DNA of 64,000 nucleotides from positions 62,001 through 126,000 of the forward strand of contig JAFRAB010000026.1 in NCBI GenBank assembly GCA_017405675.1, in the 5' to 3' direction. Origin of the DNA: Erysipelotrichaceae bacterium. Its GTDB lineage: Bacteria; Bacillota_I; Bacilli_A; Erysipelotrichales; Erysipelotrichaceae. How positions within the stretch are numbered: position 1 is the first letter of the stretch; each line of letters begins with the position of its first letter. Below are positions 56,170 to 64,000 of the stretch, in pieces. The translations under genes and the position numbers were made by a program. The notes beneath the pieces were generated by a model. That model ran no database searches. It was not told where the DNA came from and worked only from the letters and a program-made list of their open reading frames with translations.

Positions 56170-56802
56170 TGATTATTATGAAAAGATCATACCTTTAATT
56201 GAACAATGCTCTAAAGAAATCGGCCATCTCATTAATGGGCGATACTATGTGCAAAAGGTGAAGCCCATCTTTTGGAACAGGCAGTTTTATTATGAAGTAA
56301 CACTATGTTCGGCAAATGATAAAACAAGCAAATTAGATCGTATTATTGTTTTTTCAAAAAAACGTGTAGACACAAATTATGCCATTAAAGCAGAACTGAT
56401 TAATTTGTACACCACAATATTTGGTAAGAATATGTTGGTAAGGATTATGACTAACTGAACGGTTTCAATCCGCCCGTGTGAAATCAATAATTATGCAAAG
56501 ATATTTGGATTAAATTATAGGATCAGTGGAAGATATAAAGAATACCAGGCAGTAATGAACCTACTTACTGATAGAAAAATAGATTTGCTTGATATTTGTG
56601 CAAAGGATGGAATGAGCCGTACAATAACATTTTTGATACCAATGACAATATAAGAAAATTCACTCAGGAAAGAATAAAATCACTCTATGACAGTTGCCTG
56701 GAAGACTTGTTGTTCTATGTAAAGTATAAGAGTAATGATGAAATCATAATACAAAAAACCCGTCTGGCCATACAACTGCTTCGTCAGAAGGTGGTAGATT
56801 AA
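56170..56802 (+). pseudogene. Decayed unknown gene (stop and frameshift)
   Basis: One frame reads YEKIIPLIEQCSKEIGHL through VKPIFWNRQFYYEVTLC to a stop at 56458, goes on past it (PCEINNYAKIFGLNYRI, MNLLTDRKIDLLDICAKD), and then continues in another frame from about 56600 (WNEPYNNIFDTNDNIRKF, to 56802). No start codon with an RBS is present. Family not recognised. 55964-56169 shows no gene. A 26-codon frame at 56868-56948 has no RBS and is doubtful. Confidence 0.65.
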
Positions 56803-56971
56803 ATGTTTATAATTAGAGATATTATAAAAAACTGTACATGGTAAAGCTTTGAAAGAATGATACAAAAATGATAGGAAAGTTTTTCTCTGTAGCAGAAAAA
56901 AAGAAATTAATGATAGATATTAGTAGAAAGCCACAAGAAGAAAAATAAACTGTAATGGGAGGGTTTTAAAA

Positions 56972-57154
56972 ATGAATGGATCACACTATACCATGCTCAA
57001 AGATGTTGACTTTGATAATGTCGAAGAGTTGGCTGAAACATATAATAGCAGGTTATTTTCCGGCCGGATTCGTAAGAAACTGGCTTTTTTACATGAACTG
57101 TTGCGCCACATAGACATTTGTTGCGATGTTGTAAAGAAAACATTAATAAAATAA
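56972..57154 (+). CDS. 60-residue protein at the head of cassette 1
   Basis: 60 residues with RBS GGGAGGG about six bases before the ATG. Acidic N-terminal part (MLKDVDFDNVEELAETY), then basic and Cys-containing (RIRKKLAFLHELLRHIDICCDVV). No signal peptide. Only 21 bases separate it from the secreted-protein gene, so it is probably part of the cassette, perhaps an immunity or regulatory peptide. No family recognised. Confidence 0.5.
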   Translation: MNGSHYTMLKDVDFDNVEELAETYNSRLFSGRIRKKLAFLHELLRHIDICCDVVKKTLIK

Positions 57155-57175
57155 AAGTGGGAGGATATAAAACTA

Positions 57176-57565
57176 ATGAAAAAAATACTAAGAGTTTTAA
57201 TGATTGTGTCACTTGTTTTATCAATGTTCGCTATTTCAGTGTCAGCAGAAGAAGTTTCTACCCCAGAGAATCCAATTGATATTGACGAGATTCAAAGTAT
57301 GCAAGTTAATTTCAACAAATCAATAAGTATTGAAGATAGTGCTGGTTATACGAAAATGACTGTATTAGTTCAGGGTTCGTGCATAAAAGATATATATTCT
57401 AATAATTTGTGGGAATATAGAGATTTCTCATATACATATTCAATAACTTACAGAGCAAATAGTAGTTATAATGTTACAGGAATATCTGTTATTTCTGGTA
57501 ATAAGAGAATAGAAATAACTGTATATACAAATGTTGGGAGTGCAACTGGTTATACAGCTCCTTAA
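57176..57565 (+). CDS. Secreted beta-rich protein A of cassette 1
   Basis: 129 residues: signal peptide MKKILRVLMIVSLVLSM...SVSA with a likely cut before Glu25, mature part about 105 residues. RBS GGGAGGAT. It is related to the protein at 60629: shared VNF near the mature start, V-LVQGS, FSYTYS, a V-T-I stretch, and ITVY-N-G at the end. One Cys, no transmembrane helix, rich in Tyr, Ser and Thr, likely a beta sandwich. Followed by a strong terminator and then a permease. A secreted toxin, bacteriocin or adhesive factor are options; function unknown. Confidence 0.75.
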   Translation: MKKILRVLMIVSLVLSMFAISVSAEEVSTPENPIDIDEIQSMQVNFNKSISIEDSAGYTKMTVLVQGSCIKDIYSNNLWEYRDFSYTYSITYRANSSYNVTGISVISGNKRIEITVYTNVGSATGYTAP

Positions 57566-57589
57566 TTACATTACCTAGAAAAAATGAGT

Positions 57590-57645
57590 GAATATGACGT
57601 TATAGAATTATCTTATATCACTTTATTAACGTCATATTCTTTTTT
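57590..57645 (+). terminator. Terminator between secreted protein A and its permease
   Basis: GAATATGACGTTA (57590-57602) pairs perfectly with TAACGTCATATTC (57627-57639), then TTTTTT. Some read-through would give high secreted-protein and low permease expression. Confidence 0.93.
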
Positions 57646-57679
57646 ACATTTGTGAAGAAGGCATACAGATAACTATATT

Positions 57680-59362
57680 ATGAAAAGTATCATGTTAAGA
57701 CTAATCAGAAATTGGAAAAGAAGTTTGATTTACTTGCTACTGACAGTGATTCTTTTTTCATTAATAACAATAGCTTTTCTTATCCATACAGCCAGTAATA
57801 ATGCAATACATTTAGTTATGGAAGGAACGTTTCCTTTCATTGTTATAAAAGCTGATTATATAGATAATGAAGCCTGTCAGCCAGATGATCTTCTTCTGGA
57901 TGGGAGTGAGGAATATCTTTTTGTCAGCAATGGATATGCACCAGTTGAACATGAACCTGTAAATAATGGTAAGTTGTACAGTCAGACTAATAAACTGATG
58001 TCATTATGTACGACATTAGAACAAGATAATAGAATTTCTAAAGTTTATTATCATTTGATAAAGAAACTTACAAAAGGAAATATGCGGTTGTGGAATGTTC
58101 ATTCCAGCCCTGTTGAAGGAGACAGATTAATCCCAGAAGTGACTGAGGCGTTTGTTTCAGAAACAGCTGATGAATTCTTTAAAGACAGTCAGAACAAAGA
58201 GTTAATAAATTTGTTTTTCCAAAAAGGGCATCTGCATGATACAACACCTCTTTATGGTGAGAACTATCCTATGTTATATGAAGTATTAAGAGGAAAAGGA
58301 CAGTTTGAGTCCGTAATACCTGAAACAAAAGAATCAAAACTTGAAGTTGAGGGAAGATTATTTACTCAGCAGGAAATAGATAATGGAGCTTTTGTATGTA
58401 TAGCACCAGCTCATAATCCATATGACATTTACAATATTTCAGGGAGATATAATTTTAATGGTGACAAATTGATTTACAGCGATTTCTATATAAAAGAAGG
58501 TAAGGTATTATTTGTTAAAACATATGAATTCATAATTATCGGTCATTTTTCATTCTACAAAGAAACTGAACTGTACAATTATAATTCGTTACCTATTTTT
58601 GTTCCTAATAATACACTGCTTAAAATTCAGAATGAACAGACAGAATTAATGCAGAAATATGACTGTGAGGTTTTCACATCAGAATGGATGGATGATTTTG
58701 ACATATATGATAAAACAGATGTTATGGAAGGTTTTCATAACATCAGCAAAGCGATGTATATAAGTTCACCTCGCATCGAAATCAAGGACGTGAAATATCT
58801 TGAGGAAATATCAGACTATATAAAAGACTATTGTAATGATATTGAAGGATTATTAGTTGTAAAGAGTACAGAAGAATATGATAAGATAGCGGGTCCTGTA
58901 AAAATGATGAAAGAATTAAGTTTGGCAGTTCTTTCAGTTTCTGTTTTGTGTTCTTCTTTGATTCTTATTTTAGTCACACTGCTTCAGACCAGAGATCGAA
59001 AAAACGAAATGGGTATTTATATTGCTTTGGGTGAAAACCATAAAGCAGTTGTCTACAGAATGATAAAAGAATATTGTTTGTTAACCTTAATAGGAGTTAG
59101 TATTGCACTTATTATCAGCACTGAGATTGGAAGTAAAGTAGCCGACTATATAATAAGGAGCAATACAGTAAAATCGGTTGCAAGTGAATACTTAAGCATA
59201 ACGACACAACAGGTTATAAAATCCTTTAAAATAGTATTAGATGCAAAATCATTATTAGTTATATGTTCAATATGCTGTGGAATAATGCTGACAGTGTTTA
59301 TAGCTATAATATTATATATGAATAAAACAAACCCAAAGGATATATTACAAGACAGTAATTAA
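57680..59362 (+). CDS. FtsX-like permease of cassette 1
   Basis: 560 residues. One N-terminal span (about 14-38), a large external domain (about 40-410) and three C-terminal spans with SLILILVTLLQTRDRKNEMGIYIALGENHKAV, the coupling-helix region of FtsX/MacB-type permeases. A quarter-size permease of this type normally pairs with an ABC ATPase, but none is adjacent. Related along its length to the protein at 61089 (NNTLLKIQNEQTELMQKYDC, EGFHNISKAMYISSPRIEI, STEEYDKI). RBS is weak and distant. Resembles bacteriocin-associated membrane proteins in shape. Confidence 0.85.
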   Translation: MKSIMLRLIRNWKRSLIYLLLTVILFSLITIAFLIHTASNNAIHLVMEGTFPFIVIKADYIDNEACQPDDLLLDGSEEYLFVSNGYAPVEHEPVNNGKLYSQTNKLMSLCTTLEQDNRISKVYYHLIKKLTKGNMRLWNVHSSPVEGDRLIPEVTEAFVSETADEFFKDSQNKELINLFFQKGHLHDTTPLYGENYPMLYEVLRGKGQFESVIPETKESKLEVEGRLFTQQEIDNGAFVCIAPAHNPYDIYNISGRYNFNGDKLIYSDFYIKEGKVLFVKTYEFIIIGHFSFYKETELYNYNSLPIFVPNNTLLKIQNEQTELMQKYDCEVFTSEWMDDFDIYDKTDVMEGFHNISKAMYISSPRIEIKDVKYLEEISDYIKDYCNDIEGLLVVKSTEEYDKIAGPVKMMKELSLAVLSVSVLCSSLILILVTLLQTRDRKNEMGIYIALGENHKAVVYRMIKEYCLLTLIGVSIALIISTEIGSKVADYIIRSNTVKSVASEYLSITTQQVIKSFKIVLDAKSLLVICSICCGIMLTVFIAIILYMNKTNPKDILQDSN

Positions 59363-59400
59363 CTAAGCAGATTAATTATTGTCATATGGGAGGGTAAGAA

Positions 59401-60099
59401 ATGCGAGTAAGTGACTGGATAAAAGAAAACCGTATCAGAATGAAAATGACTCAGGAGGAACTTGGGAAAAAGACACATGTAGTACGTCAGACTATATCGA
59501 TGTATGAGACGGGAAAACGTACACCGGACTATGAGTTTGTCATTAAAGCAGCAGAGATTTTCGGCGTAGATGTAAATCAGCTTTCAGAAATACTGAAAGA
59601 AGACAATACCGGAGAAGATGAAAAAGTAAATCTTTTTGATAAACTGTCAAATGAAAGTGCAGTCAAATGGATAATGCTATGTGTTTTACAAGGAGCAGTA
59701 ATCATTTTTCATCTGTTTTTTCTAAGGAATTTTACTAAAACTGATTATTGGAGATTTGGTACCAGAGTTACTTTATATAGATTGTTTGTAAACGCCATTA
59801 TTCCTCTATTGTTTAGTGTTTTTGGTAATCTGTTAGGAAAATTGCTGGCATATTATGAAGTCAGACTTCCTGATTCGTACAATAAACTGATAAAGGTTAC
59901 AGCTAAAGCATTAAATTTTATCTGTGTTTTAACGATAATAACGGGATATCTTAGTGCTTTGTATTATGGATTTGAAGTAAATCAGGTTATTCAATGGCGG
60001 CACGAAACCAGTTTTGAAGTTTTTGTCTCTCATAGATGGATCCTGTATCCAATAATAGTTGTTAGTTTTGCAACTTCTCAAATTAAAGAAACAGATTAA
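59401..60099 (+). CDS. XRE regulator with membrane-spanning C terminus (cassette 1)
   Basis: 232 residues. XRE helix-turn-helix at residues 4-58 (MTQEELGKKTHVVRQTISMYETGKRTP), a short acidic linker, then about four hydrophobic spans (KWIMLCVLQGAVIIFHLFFL, FVNAIIPLLFSVFGNLLGK, ALNFICVLTIITGYLSAL, WILYPIIVVSF). RBS GGGAGGGT. It could sense the permease or envelope state and control the cassette. A relative begins at 63381, after the second permease. Confidence 0.88.
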   Translation: MRVSDWIKENRIRMKMTQEELGKKTHVVRQTISMYETGKRTPDYEFVIKAAEIFGVDVNQLSEILKEDNTGEDEKVNLFDKLSNESAVKWIMLCVLQGAVIIFHLFFLRNFTKTDYWRFGTRVTLYRLFVNAIIPLLFSVFGNLLGKLLAYYEVRLPDSYNKLIKVTAKALNFICVLTIITGYLSALYYGFEVNQVIQWRHETSFEVFVSHRWILYPIIVVSFATSQIKETD

Positions 60100-60253
60100 T
60101 AAAACCAACGATGATGAAAGAGATATTCTAAATGCATGTTTTAGTCAGGGCTACTAAAAGTATGTCCTGGAATACTCGTCCAAAAAATCCTTCATAATCA
60201 CGGTTAACTAATGCACCGTAAACATGAGCCTTATCTAAGTCTTATATCCGAAC

Positions 60254-60542
60254 ATAAAGACTAAAGAAGAACTGATTGAAGCTGTTTATAAAGCCCAGTT
60301 TAAGGGTGGTGGAGATACCAGTCTGCAGGGCATCTTCTTCAATCCGAACATTCCAACCGAAGAATGCTTCATCAGGTATCGTATACGCTACCAAGCCGTT
60401 ATCATACCAGGGTGAACTCATTGAGAACTTCTCTGTCCGTTTTGAGAACGGTAAGGCTGTGGAAGTAAAAGCTGAAAAGAATCAGGTTCTGCTGGAACCG
60501 ATGATCTCAATGGATGAGGGTGCTTCATACCTTGAGAATTAG
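60254..60542 (+). pseudogene. M29 aminopeptidase fragment
   Basis: Reads KAQFKGGGDTSLQGIFFNPNIPTEECF in one frame, then in the next GIVYATKPLSYQGELIENFS, GKAVEVKAEKNQVL and MDEGASYLEN, which are conserved pieces of M29 (AmpS/PepS-type) aminopeptidases. The start and end are missing. The opposite strand at about 60140-60246 holds another coding-like scrap (AHVYGALVNRDYEGFFGRVF). The 60100-60628 gap is thus debris between the two cassettes. Confidence 0.75.
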
Positions 60543-60548
60543 AATTTA

Positions 60549-60560
60549 CGAAACGTTTCG
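60549..60560. promoter_or_regulatory. Perfect palindrome upstream of cassette 2
   Basis: CGAAACGTTTCG, 69 bases before the start of the secreted protein B gene, with GAAAC repeated once more to the right. Possible operator for an XRE regulator, with TATAAC (60581-60586) or TATAAT (60603-60608) as -10. Confidence 0.45.
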
Positions 60561-60628
60561 AAACACAACTAAATGTCACGTATAACAAAAACAGAAAAAA
60601 CATATAATTCAATTAGGAGGATTACATC

Positions 60629-61030
60629 ATGAGAAAGCATTTAGTATGTATTTTGAGTGTTTTATTAATATTTGGTTTTATGGGTACACGTGTTTCAGCA
60701 GAACCTGATAATGAAAGAATTGAAGAAACAAGGTATTCAACAACAACAGTAAACTTTGCCGAATACATTACAGTTGCAAACGGTAATAACGTACCACAAG
60801 TTACAATTTACTTACAAGGTAGTTATAAGTGTGATAATTATGGTAATGGTCATTATTATTATCATACAGGTTCATACTCCTCATTTTCTTATACTTATAG
60901 AGTGAGTTCAACGTATTATGTTACAAATATAACATTTACTCCAGGATCGAATGGAATGCTGATTACTGTTTATGCAAACTGTGGTGGAACAGTTTATTCT
61001 GGTACAAAAACACTTTATTTTGTGCAATAA
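60629..61030 (+). CDS. Secreted beta-rich protein B of cassette 2
   Basis: 133 residues. Signal peptide RKHLVCILSVLLIFGFMG...VSA with a cut before Glu25; mature part about 109 residues, rich in Tyr, Ser, Thr and Gly (YGNGHYYYHTGSYSSFSYTY). RBS AGGAGG at good spacing. Homologous to the protein at 57176. Two Cys in the mature part (one in KCDNY, one in ANCGG) could form a disulfide, unlike protein A. Precedes a terminator and the second permease. Confidence 0.78.
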   Translation: MRKHLVCILSVLLIFGFMGTRVSAEPDNERIEETRYSTTTVNFAEYITVANGNNVPQVTIYLQGSYKCDNYGNGHYYYHTGSYSSFSYTYRVSSTYYVTNITFTPGSNGMLITVYANCGGTVYSGTKTLYFVQ

Positions 61031-61062
61031 TCAAAATATGAGACAATATAATTTTACATAGT

Positions 61063-61085
61063 AAAGGAGATTAAAAATCTCTTTT
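61063..61085 (+). terminator. Hairpin between secreted protein B and its permease
   Basis: AAAGGAGATT AAA AATCTCTTTT, ten pairs with one G-U, T-rich end. The only good RBS (AAGGAG) before the permease lies in its left arm, so it could act as terminator or as a translation block. Confidence 0.75.
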
Positions 61086-61088
61086 TAG

Positions 61089-62675
61089 ATGTTTCATGAA
61101 TTTGAGATGGGAAGAATAAAAGTAGTTTTACTGTCTTTATTTAGAAATAAACAAAGAAATATATTTCTGTTTTTAGTGATGGTTGTTTTATTATCTTTTA
61201 CTATTCTTTGCTATGAAATTGATATTGCTGCTAGAGATGCGACTAAGATTGTCTTGAGAAATGTTCCGAACAGAATTGTTATCCAAGGTATATTTAATGA
61301 TAATAATAATTTATTTAATATTAGTTATAACAACGGCGATTATTACAAAGAAACTACAGCAATAAGAAATCTTTGTGAAGAATTAAAAGAAGATGACAGG
61401 ATTTCTTATATAGGTTATCAATTAAAAAAAACACTGACAAAAGGAACTGTTGGAAAAGATTCATTCAGTGGTGTTGCTGGATCTAAGCAGTTTATCGAAG
61501 ATATTACACGATCATTTTATACAATGACTGCTAATGAATTCTTTCATAATAAAAATAATATTAACCATATTAATGAATTTTTTTCACTCAATCACTTGTA
61601 TGATATAAAAACTTTAGTTGGTGAGAATTACACTCAACCTTTAGAGGTAAAACAAGGGACTATAGAATTATCAAAGGAAATTAGAAATAATAGGTTTTTT
61701 AGTCAAGAAGAACTTGATAATGGAGAATTTGTTTGCCTTGTAAATGAGTTTTTTACCAATTATGATGCTCGTTATTATGGGTTAGTTCATTTTGATATTG
61801 GATCAAAAATCTATTTTTCTGATTTTTATATAAAAGATGAAGAAGTATTATATGTTAATATTTATTCATTTACAATAATAGGTAAGTTTGTTAAAACAAA
61901 GAAAATAGACACAGATTACATTATTGTTCCCAATAATACACTAATAAGAATTCAGGAACAACAGAAAGAATTAATGGAAGAGTATAATTGTGATTTTATT
62001 ACTAGTGAATGGTTAGAAAAAAACGAAATGTTTGATCCTAATAATCCGAAGGAAGGGTTTAATAATATAAGTAAAATATTGTATATCGGTTCACCTATAA
62101 TAGAAGTTACCGATTCTGAGGCATTTTCTGATATTGTTGATGAGATTAGAGACCGCTTAAAGGATTTTGAAAGTATTAGAATAATAACTAGTACAGAAGA
62201 GTTTGATAGGATAGTGACACCATTATATGCTCTTAAAAGAACAGACAGTATACTTTGCGTTATTTCAACAATAATAACATTGTCAATTGTTTCACTGATA
62301 TTATATTTTCAAATAAAGGATAGAACCAGAGAAATAGATGTTTTCTTGGCACTAGGAGAAACAAAAAATACAATCGCACTAAAGATAATATCGGAATTTG
62401 TTATTATAGGTTTAGTTGCATTGTCTTTTTCTATTATACTGTGTTCTATTATTGGAGAATACATATCACAATATATTATTAGTAAGAATATTATAAAAAC
62501 CACTTCAAGTGAACTGCTTAACATGACAACACGGGATGTAATTAAAAACTTTAAAGTCTTTCTAGATGTTAAAAGTGTTTTGTTTATATCCTTTATAACA
62601 ATTGTGTTGATCATTATTACGTCCTTTATAGGAATGGCACGAATTAAAAGAATTAGTGTTAAGTCGATTATATAA
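61089..62675 (+). CDS. FtsX-like permease of cassette 2
   Basis: 528 residues (ATG 61089; ATG 61107 also possible). Same plan as the cassette 1 permease: N-terminal span (FLFLVMVVLLSFTILCYEI), large external domain with YFSDFYIKDEEVLYVNIYSF and NNTLIRIQEQQKELMEEYNC, then three spans with FQIKDRTREIDVFLALGETKN. No ATPase in view. Much richer in A and T than the host genes. Confidence 0.85.
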   Translation: MFHEFEMGRIKVVLLSLFRNKQRNIFLFLVMVVLLSFTILCYEIDIAARDATKIVLRNVPNRIVIQGIFNDNNNLFNISYNNGDYYKETTAIRNLCEELKEDDRISYIGYQLKKTLTKGTVGKDSFSGVAGSKQFIEDITRSFYTMTANEFFHNKNNINHINEFFSLNHLYDIKTLVGENYTQPLEVKQGTIELSKEIRNNRFFSQEELDNGEFVCLVNEFFTNYDARYYGLVHFDIGSKIYFSDFYIKDEEVLYVNIYSFTIIGKFVKTKKIDTDYIIVPNNTLIRIQEQQKELMEEYNCDFITSEWLEKNEMFDPNNPKEGFNNISKILYIGSPIIEVTDSEAFSDIVDEIRDRLKDFESIRIITSTEEFDRIVTPLYALKRTDSILCVISTIITLSIVSLILYFQIKDRTREIDVFLALGETKNTIALKIISEFVIIGLVALSFSIILCSIIGEYISQYIISKNIIKTTSSELLNMTTRDVIKNFKVFLDVKSVLFISFITIVLIIITSFIGMARIKRISVKSII

Positions 62676-62707
62676 AAACAAAAATAGAAAGATATGGTAA
62701 GTAGAAA

Positions 62708-63370
62708 ATGAAAAAAATAATTATAATAACATTTGTTGTTTTATTGATAATGATTGAGAAATTAACTATTTTTGCTGAAACAGAAAATAATAATGGGTTA
62801 ATTGATGTTGAACTAACTGCTGATTTATTGGAGGAAGCTTCAATATTCAACAATGATCATTATGTAACTATTTCATATGATGTTGAATATGACAAAGAGG
62901 AAAGCTCATTTGTTAGGACGAATATTATACTTGTTCCAAAAGAAGGGAAAACAACTAAAGACATTTGTGACGAATTACAAAAAGTAATAGATTACAGATC
63001 TAGCCAGTATAGATATCGTTATGATAGTACAACATCTGTAAAATGCCGTTCAACTGTTTATTATAATACATCAAATCAGAATGGGAAAACGTATGCTCTT
63101 GTAACATCTGTTAGTGGAGGATATATTATATATGATACTAGTGTATCTGTAACTGCTCAGGTTGTATATGTTTCAAGTTCAGGTTATTACTATAATCAAA
63201 CAAAGACATATTATCCTTCTGCTTCAACAACTTCATGGTCATATACATCGCCATCATATTGGTTAATGGATGAAGTTTATGGGAATTATGACTTTAGTTG
63301 TAGGTATGTTTTAACCATAGCAAATACTGGTGCTTCATGGAATTGTGTTTTGCAAAACAGTCTATTTTAA
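62708..63370 (+). CDS. Second secreted protein of cassette 2
   Basis: 220 residues. Signal peptide MKKIIIITFVVLLIMIEK...TIFA before Glu24. The acidic first half has ILVPKEGKTTKDICDELQKV; the second half is a Tyr/Ser/Thr-rich beta-like region (SVSGGYIIYDTSVSVTAQVV, SSSGYYYNQTKTYYP) with three Cys. Not obviously homologous to proteins A and B, though similar in composition and place. Secreted partner or a further effector; unknown. Confidence 0.7.
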   Translation: MKKIIIITFVVLLIMIEKLTIFAETENNNGLIDVELTADLLEEASIFNNDHYVTISYDVEYDKEESSFVRTNIILVPKEGKTTKDICDELQKVIDYRSSQYRYRYDSTTSVKCRSTVYYNTSNQNGKTYALVTSVSGGYIIYDTSVSVTAQVVYVSSSGYYYNQTKTYYPSASTTSWSYTSPSYWLMDEVYGNYDFSCRYVLTIANTGASWNCVLQNSLF

Positions 63371-63380
63371 AGGATAAAAA

Positions 63381-64000
63381 ATGTTATTTAGGGAATGGGT
63401 TAAGAATAATCGCATACAAAATAAGATGACTCAAGAAGAATTGGGTAATTTAATTGGGGTAACAAGGAGTTCTATTTCGCAGTATGAAAGAGGTGAAAGA
63501 AAACCTGACCTAAGTATTGTAAAGATATTGGCTAAAGTGTTTAGTGAAGATGAAGAGAATCTTTCAGAGTTATTAGATGATTACTTTGAAGATAACAAAG
63601 AAAAAGAAGTCAGTGTTAATAGAGAATCATGTGTTAGTAATTTGGAAAAAGAGTTAAATTACAATCAGAGTAGAAAATGGCAAAAATCAATTAATATAAA
63701 TGAAAATTGTTTGTTTTGGTTTAGTATGAGTTTGATTTTTACTCTTTTCTTTTTATTCAATTATGGCTTTATAAATAAACTCAGATACACAGCAATATGG
63801 TATGAACCAGGGTCAATTGTTTTTTTCAGAGTTTATAAGTATTTACTATCACCTTTGTTTTGTTCAATTTATGGCAGTATAATAGGGAATTTGCTAAACG
63901 CGTTTGGTATTAATATATATGTCAATAAAAAAATAAGGAAAACTTCTTGTATACGGTGTAATAGTTGTCAACTCATTTTGTTAATTGGTTATTTTGAAAC
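63381..64000 (+). CDS. XRE regulator with membrane-spanning C terminus (cassette 2, cut by window end)
   Basis: 206 residues visible. XRE domain REWVKNNRIQNKMTQEELGN to YERGERKPDLSIVKIL, then an acidic linker and at least three hydrophobic segments (LFWFSMSLIFTLFFLFNYG). Same architecture as the protein at 59401, and like it follows the permease. RBS AAGGAT. Confidence 0.85.
   Translation, partial: MLFREWVKNNRIQNKMTQEELGNLIGVTRSSISQYERGERKPDLSIVKILAKVFSEDEENLSELLDDYFEDNKEKEVSVNRESCVSNLEKELNYNQSRKWQKSININENCLFWFSMSLIFTLFFLFNYGFINKLRYTAIWYEPGSIVFFRVYKYLLSPLFCSIYGSIIGNLLNAFGINIYVNKKIRKTSCIRCNSCQLILLIGYFE

Larger units (their letters stand above)
49660..64000. mobile_element. Integrated accessory region (composite genomic island)
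   Basis: Begins right after tRNA-Ala and contains a tyrosine recombinase, paired integrase-type repeats, two AbiE-type loci, an iteron/Rep_3 replication module, several decayed genes and AT-rich secreted-protein/permease cassettes. It looks like successive insertions rather than one clean element. The right boundary and a repeat of the tRNA end are not inside the window, so the extent is a minimum guess. Confidence 0.5.

Noticed and set aside
56868..56948. 26-codon frame between pseudogene and cassette 1
   Set aside because: No ribosome binding site and no recognisable pattern; could be chance in AT-rich DNA.

Overview
The window reads as the chromosome of an anaerobic, fermentative Gram-positive bacterium of the Bacillota. 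The signs are strong AGGAGG-type ribosome binding sites, a single-chain pyruvate:ferredoxin oxidoreductase, PTS sugar uptake, a stand-alone AICAR transformylase with a PurO-type IMP cyclohydrolase instead of a fused PurH, and no respiratory genes. A gut lineage such as Erysipelotrichia is plausible, but this is inference from gene content and style; there is no rRNA to settle it.

Layout. 1-4.9 kb: a sugar cassette (divergent LacI regulator, PTS EIIBC, unknown TIM-barrel-like protein, RpiB-type isomerase, ribulose-phosphate-3-epimerase-type enzyme, LacI-like protein without a DNA-binding domain) with two LacI-type operators; the gene set resembles allose/allulose-type cassettes. 5-13 kb: a 1120-residue zinc-ribbon membrane protein, an amidase, tRNA-Thr, and an operon of a methyltransferase, a membrane protein, an M50-like protease and a rhomboid protease. 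13-24 kb: nifJ, one intact and one frameshifted MATE exporter, a LytTR regulator with a membrane partner, an ABC-F ATPase, a Nudix hydrolase. 24-33 kb: phosphoglucomutase, an ABC exporter, an ECF S component behind a short attenuator-like leader, a purine-linked cluster and mscL. 33-49 kb: mostly housekeeping genes (gph-like phosphatase, GH25 lysozyme, VWA protein, deoC, veg-like gene, dUTPase with an unusual extra domain, a third MATE, a second rpiB, queH-queA-tgt, AI-2E permease, DUF885 lipoprotein, acylphosphatase) and tRNAs Arg, Leu, Asn, Ile and Ala.

From about 49.66 kb, just after tRNA-Ile and tRNA-Ala, the content becomes accessory. It holds paired GGGGTCAAA repeats, an AbiEi gene with a truncated AbiEii, a tyrosine recombinase, an unknown partner gene, an intact AbiE-type toxin-antitoxin pair, a RecG/AlbA-type gene remnant, iteron-like TTCTGTCA repeats ahead of a Rep_3-type initiator, and decayed genes. 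From about 56 kb the DNA is visibly richer in A and T. It carries two related cassettes: small secreted beta-rich protein(s), a solitary FtsX-like permease, and a membrane-anchored XRE regulator. No ATPase for these permeases is in view. A hairpin terminator sits between the first secreted-protein gene and the permease in both cassettes. This repeated module, which I cannot name as a known system, is the best candidate for something undescribed; a lactococcin-972-like secreted bacteriocin or toxin module is one hypothesis. The second cassette runs off the right edge.

Several genes (lacI, the 195-residue membrane protein, the gph-like phosphatase and the 118-residue membrane protein) have a -10 element ending exactly six bases before the start codon and no ribosome binding site, which points to leaderless mRNAs.
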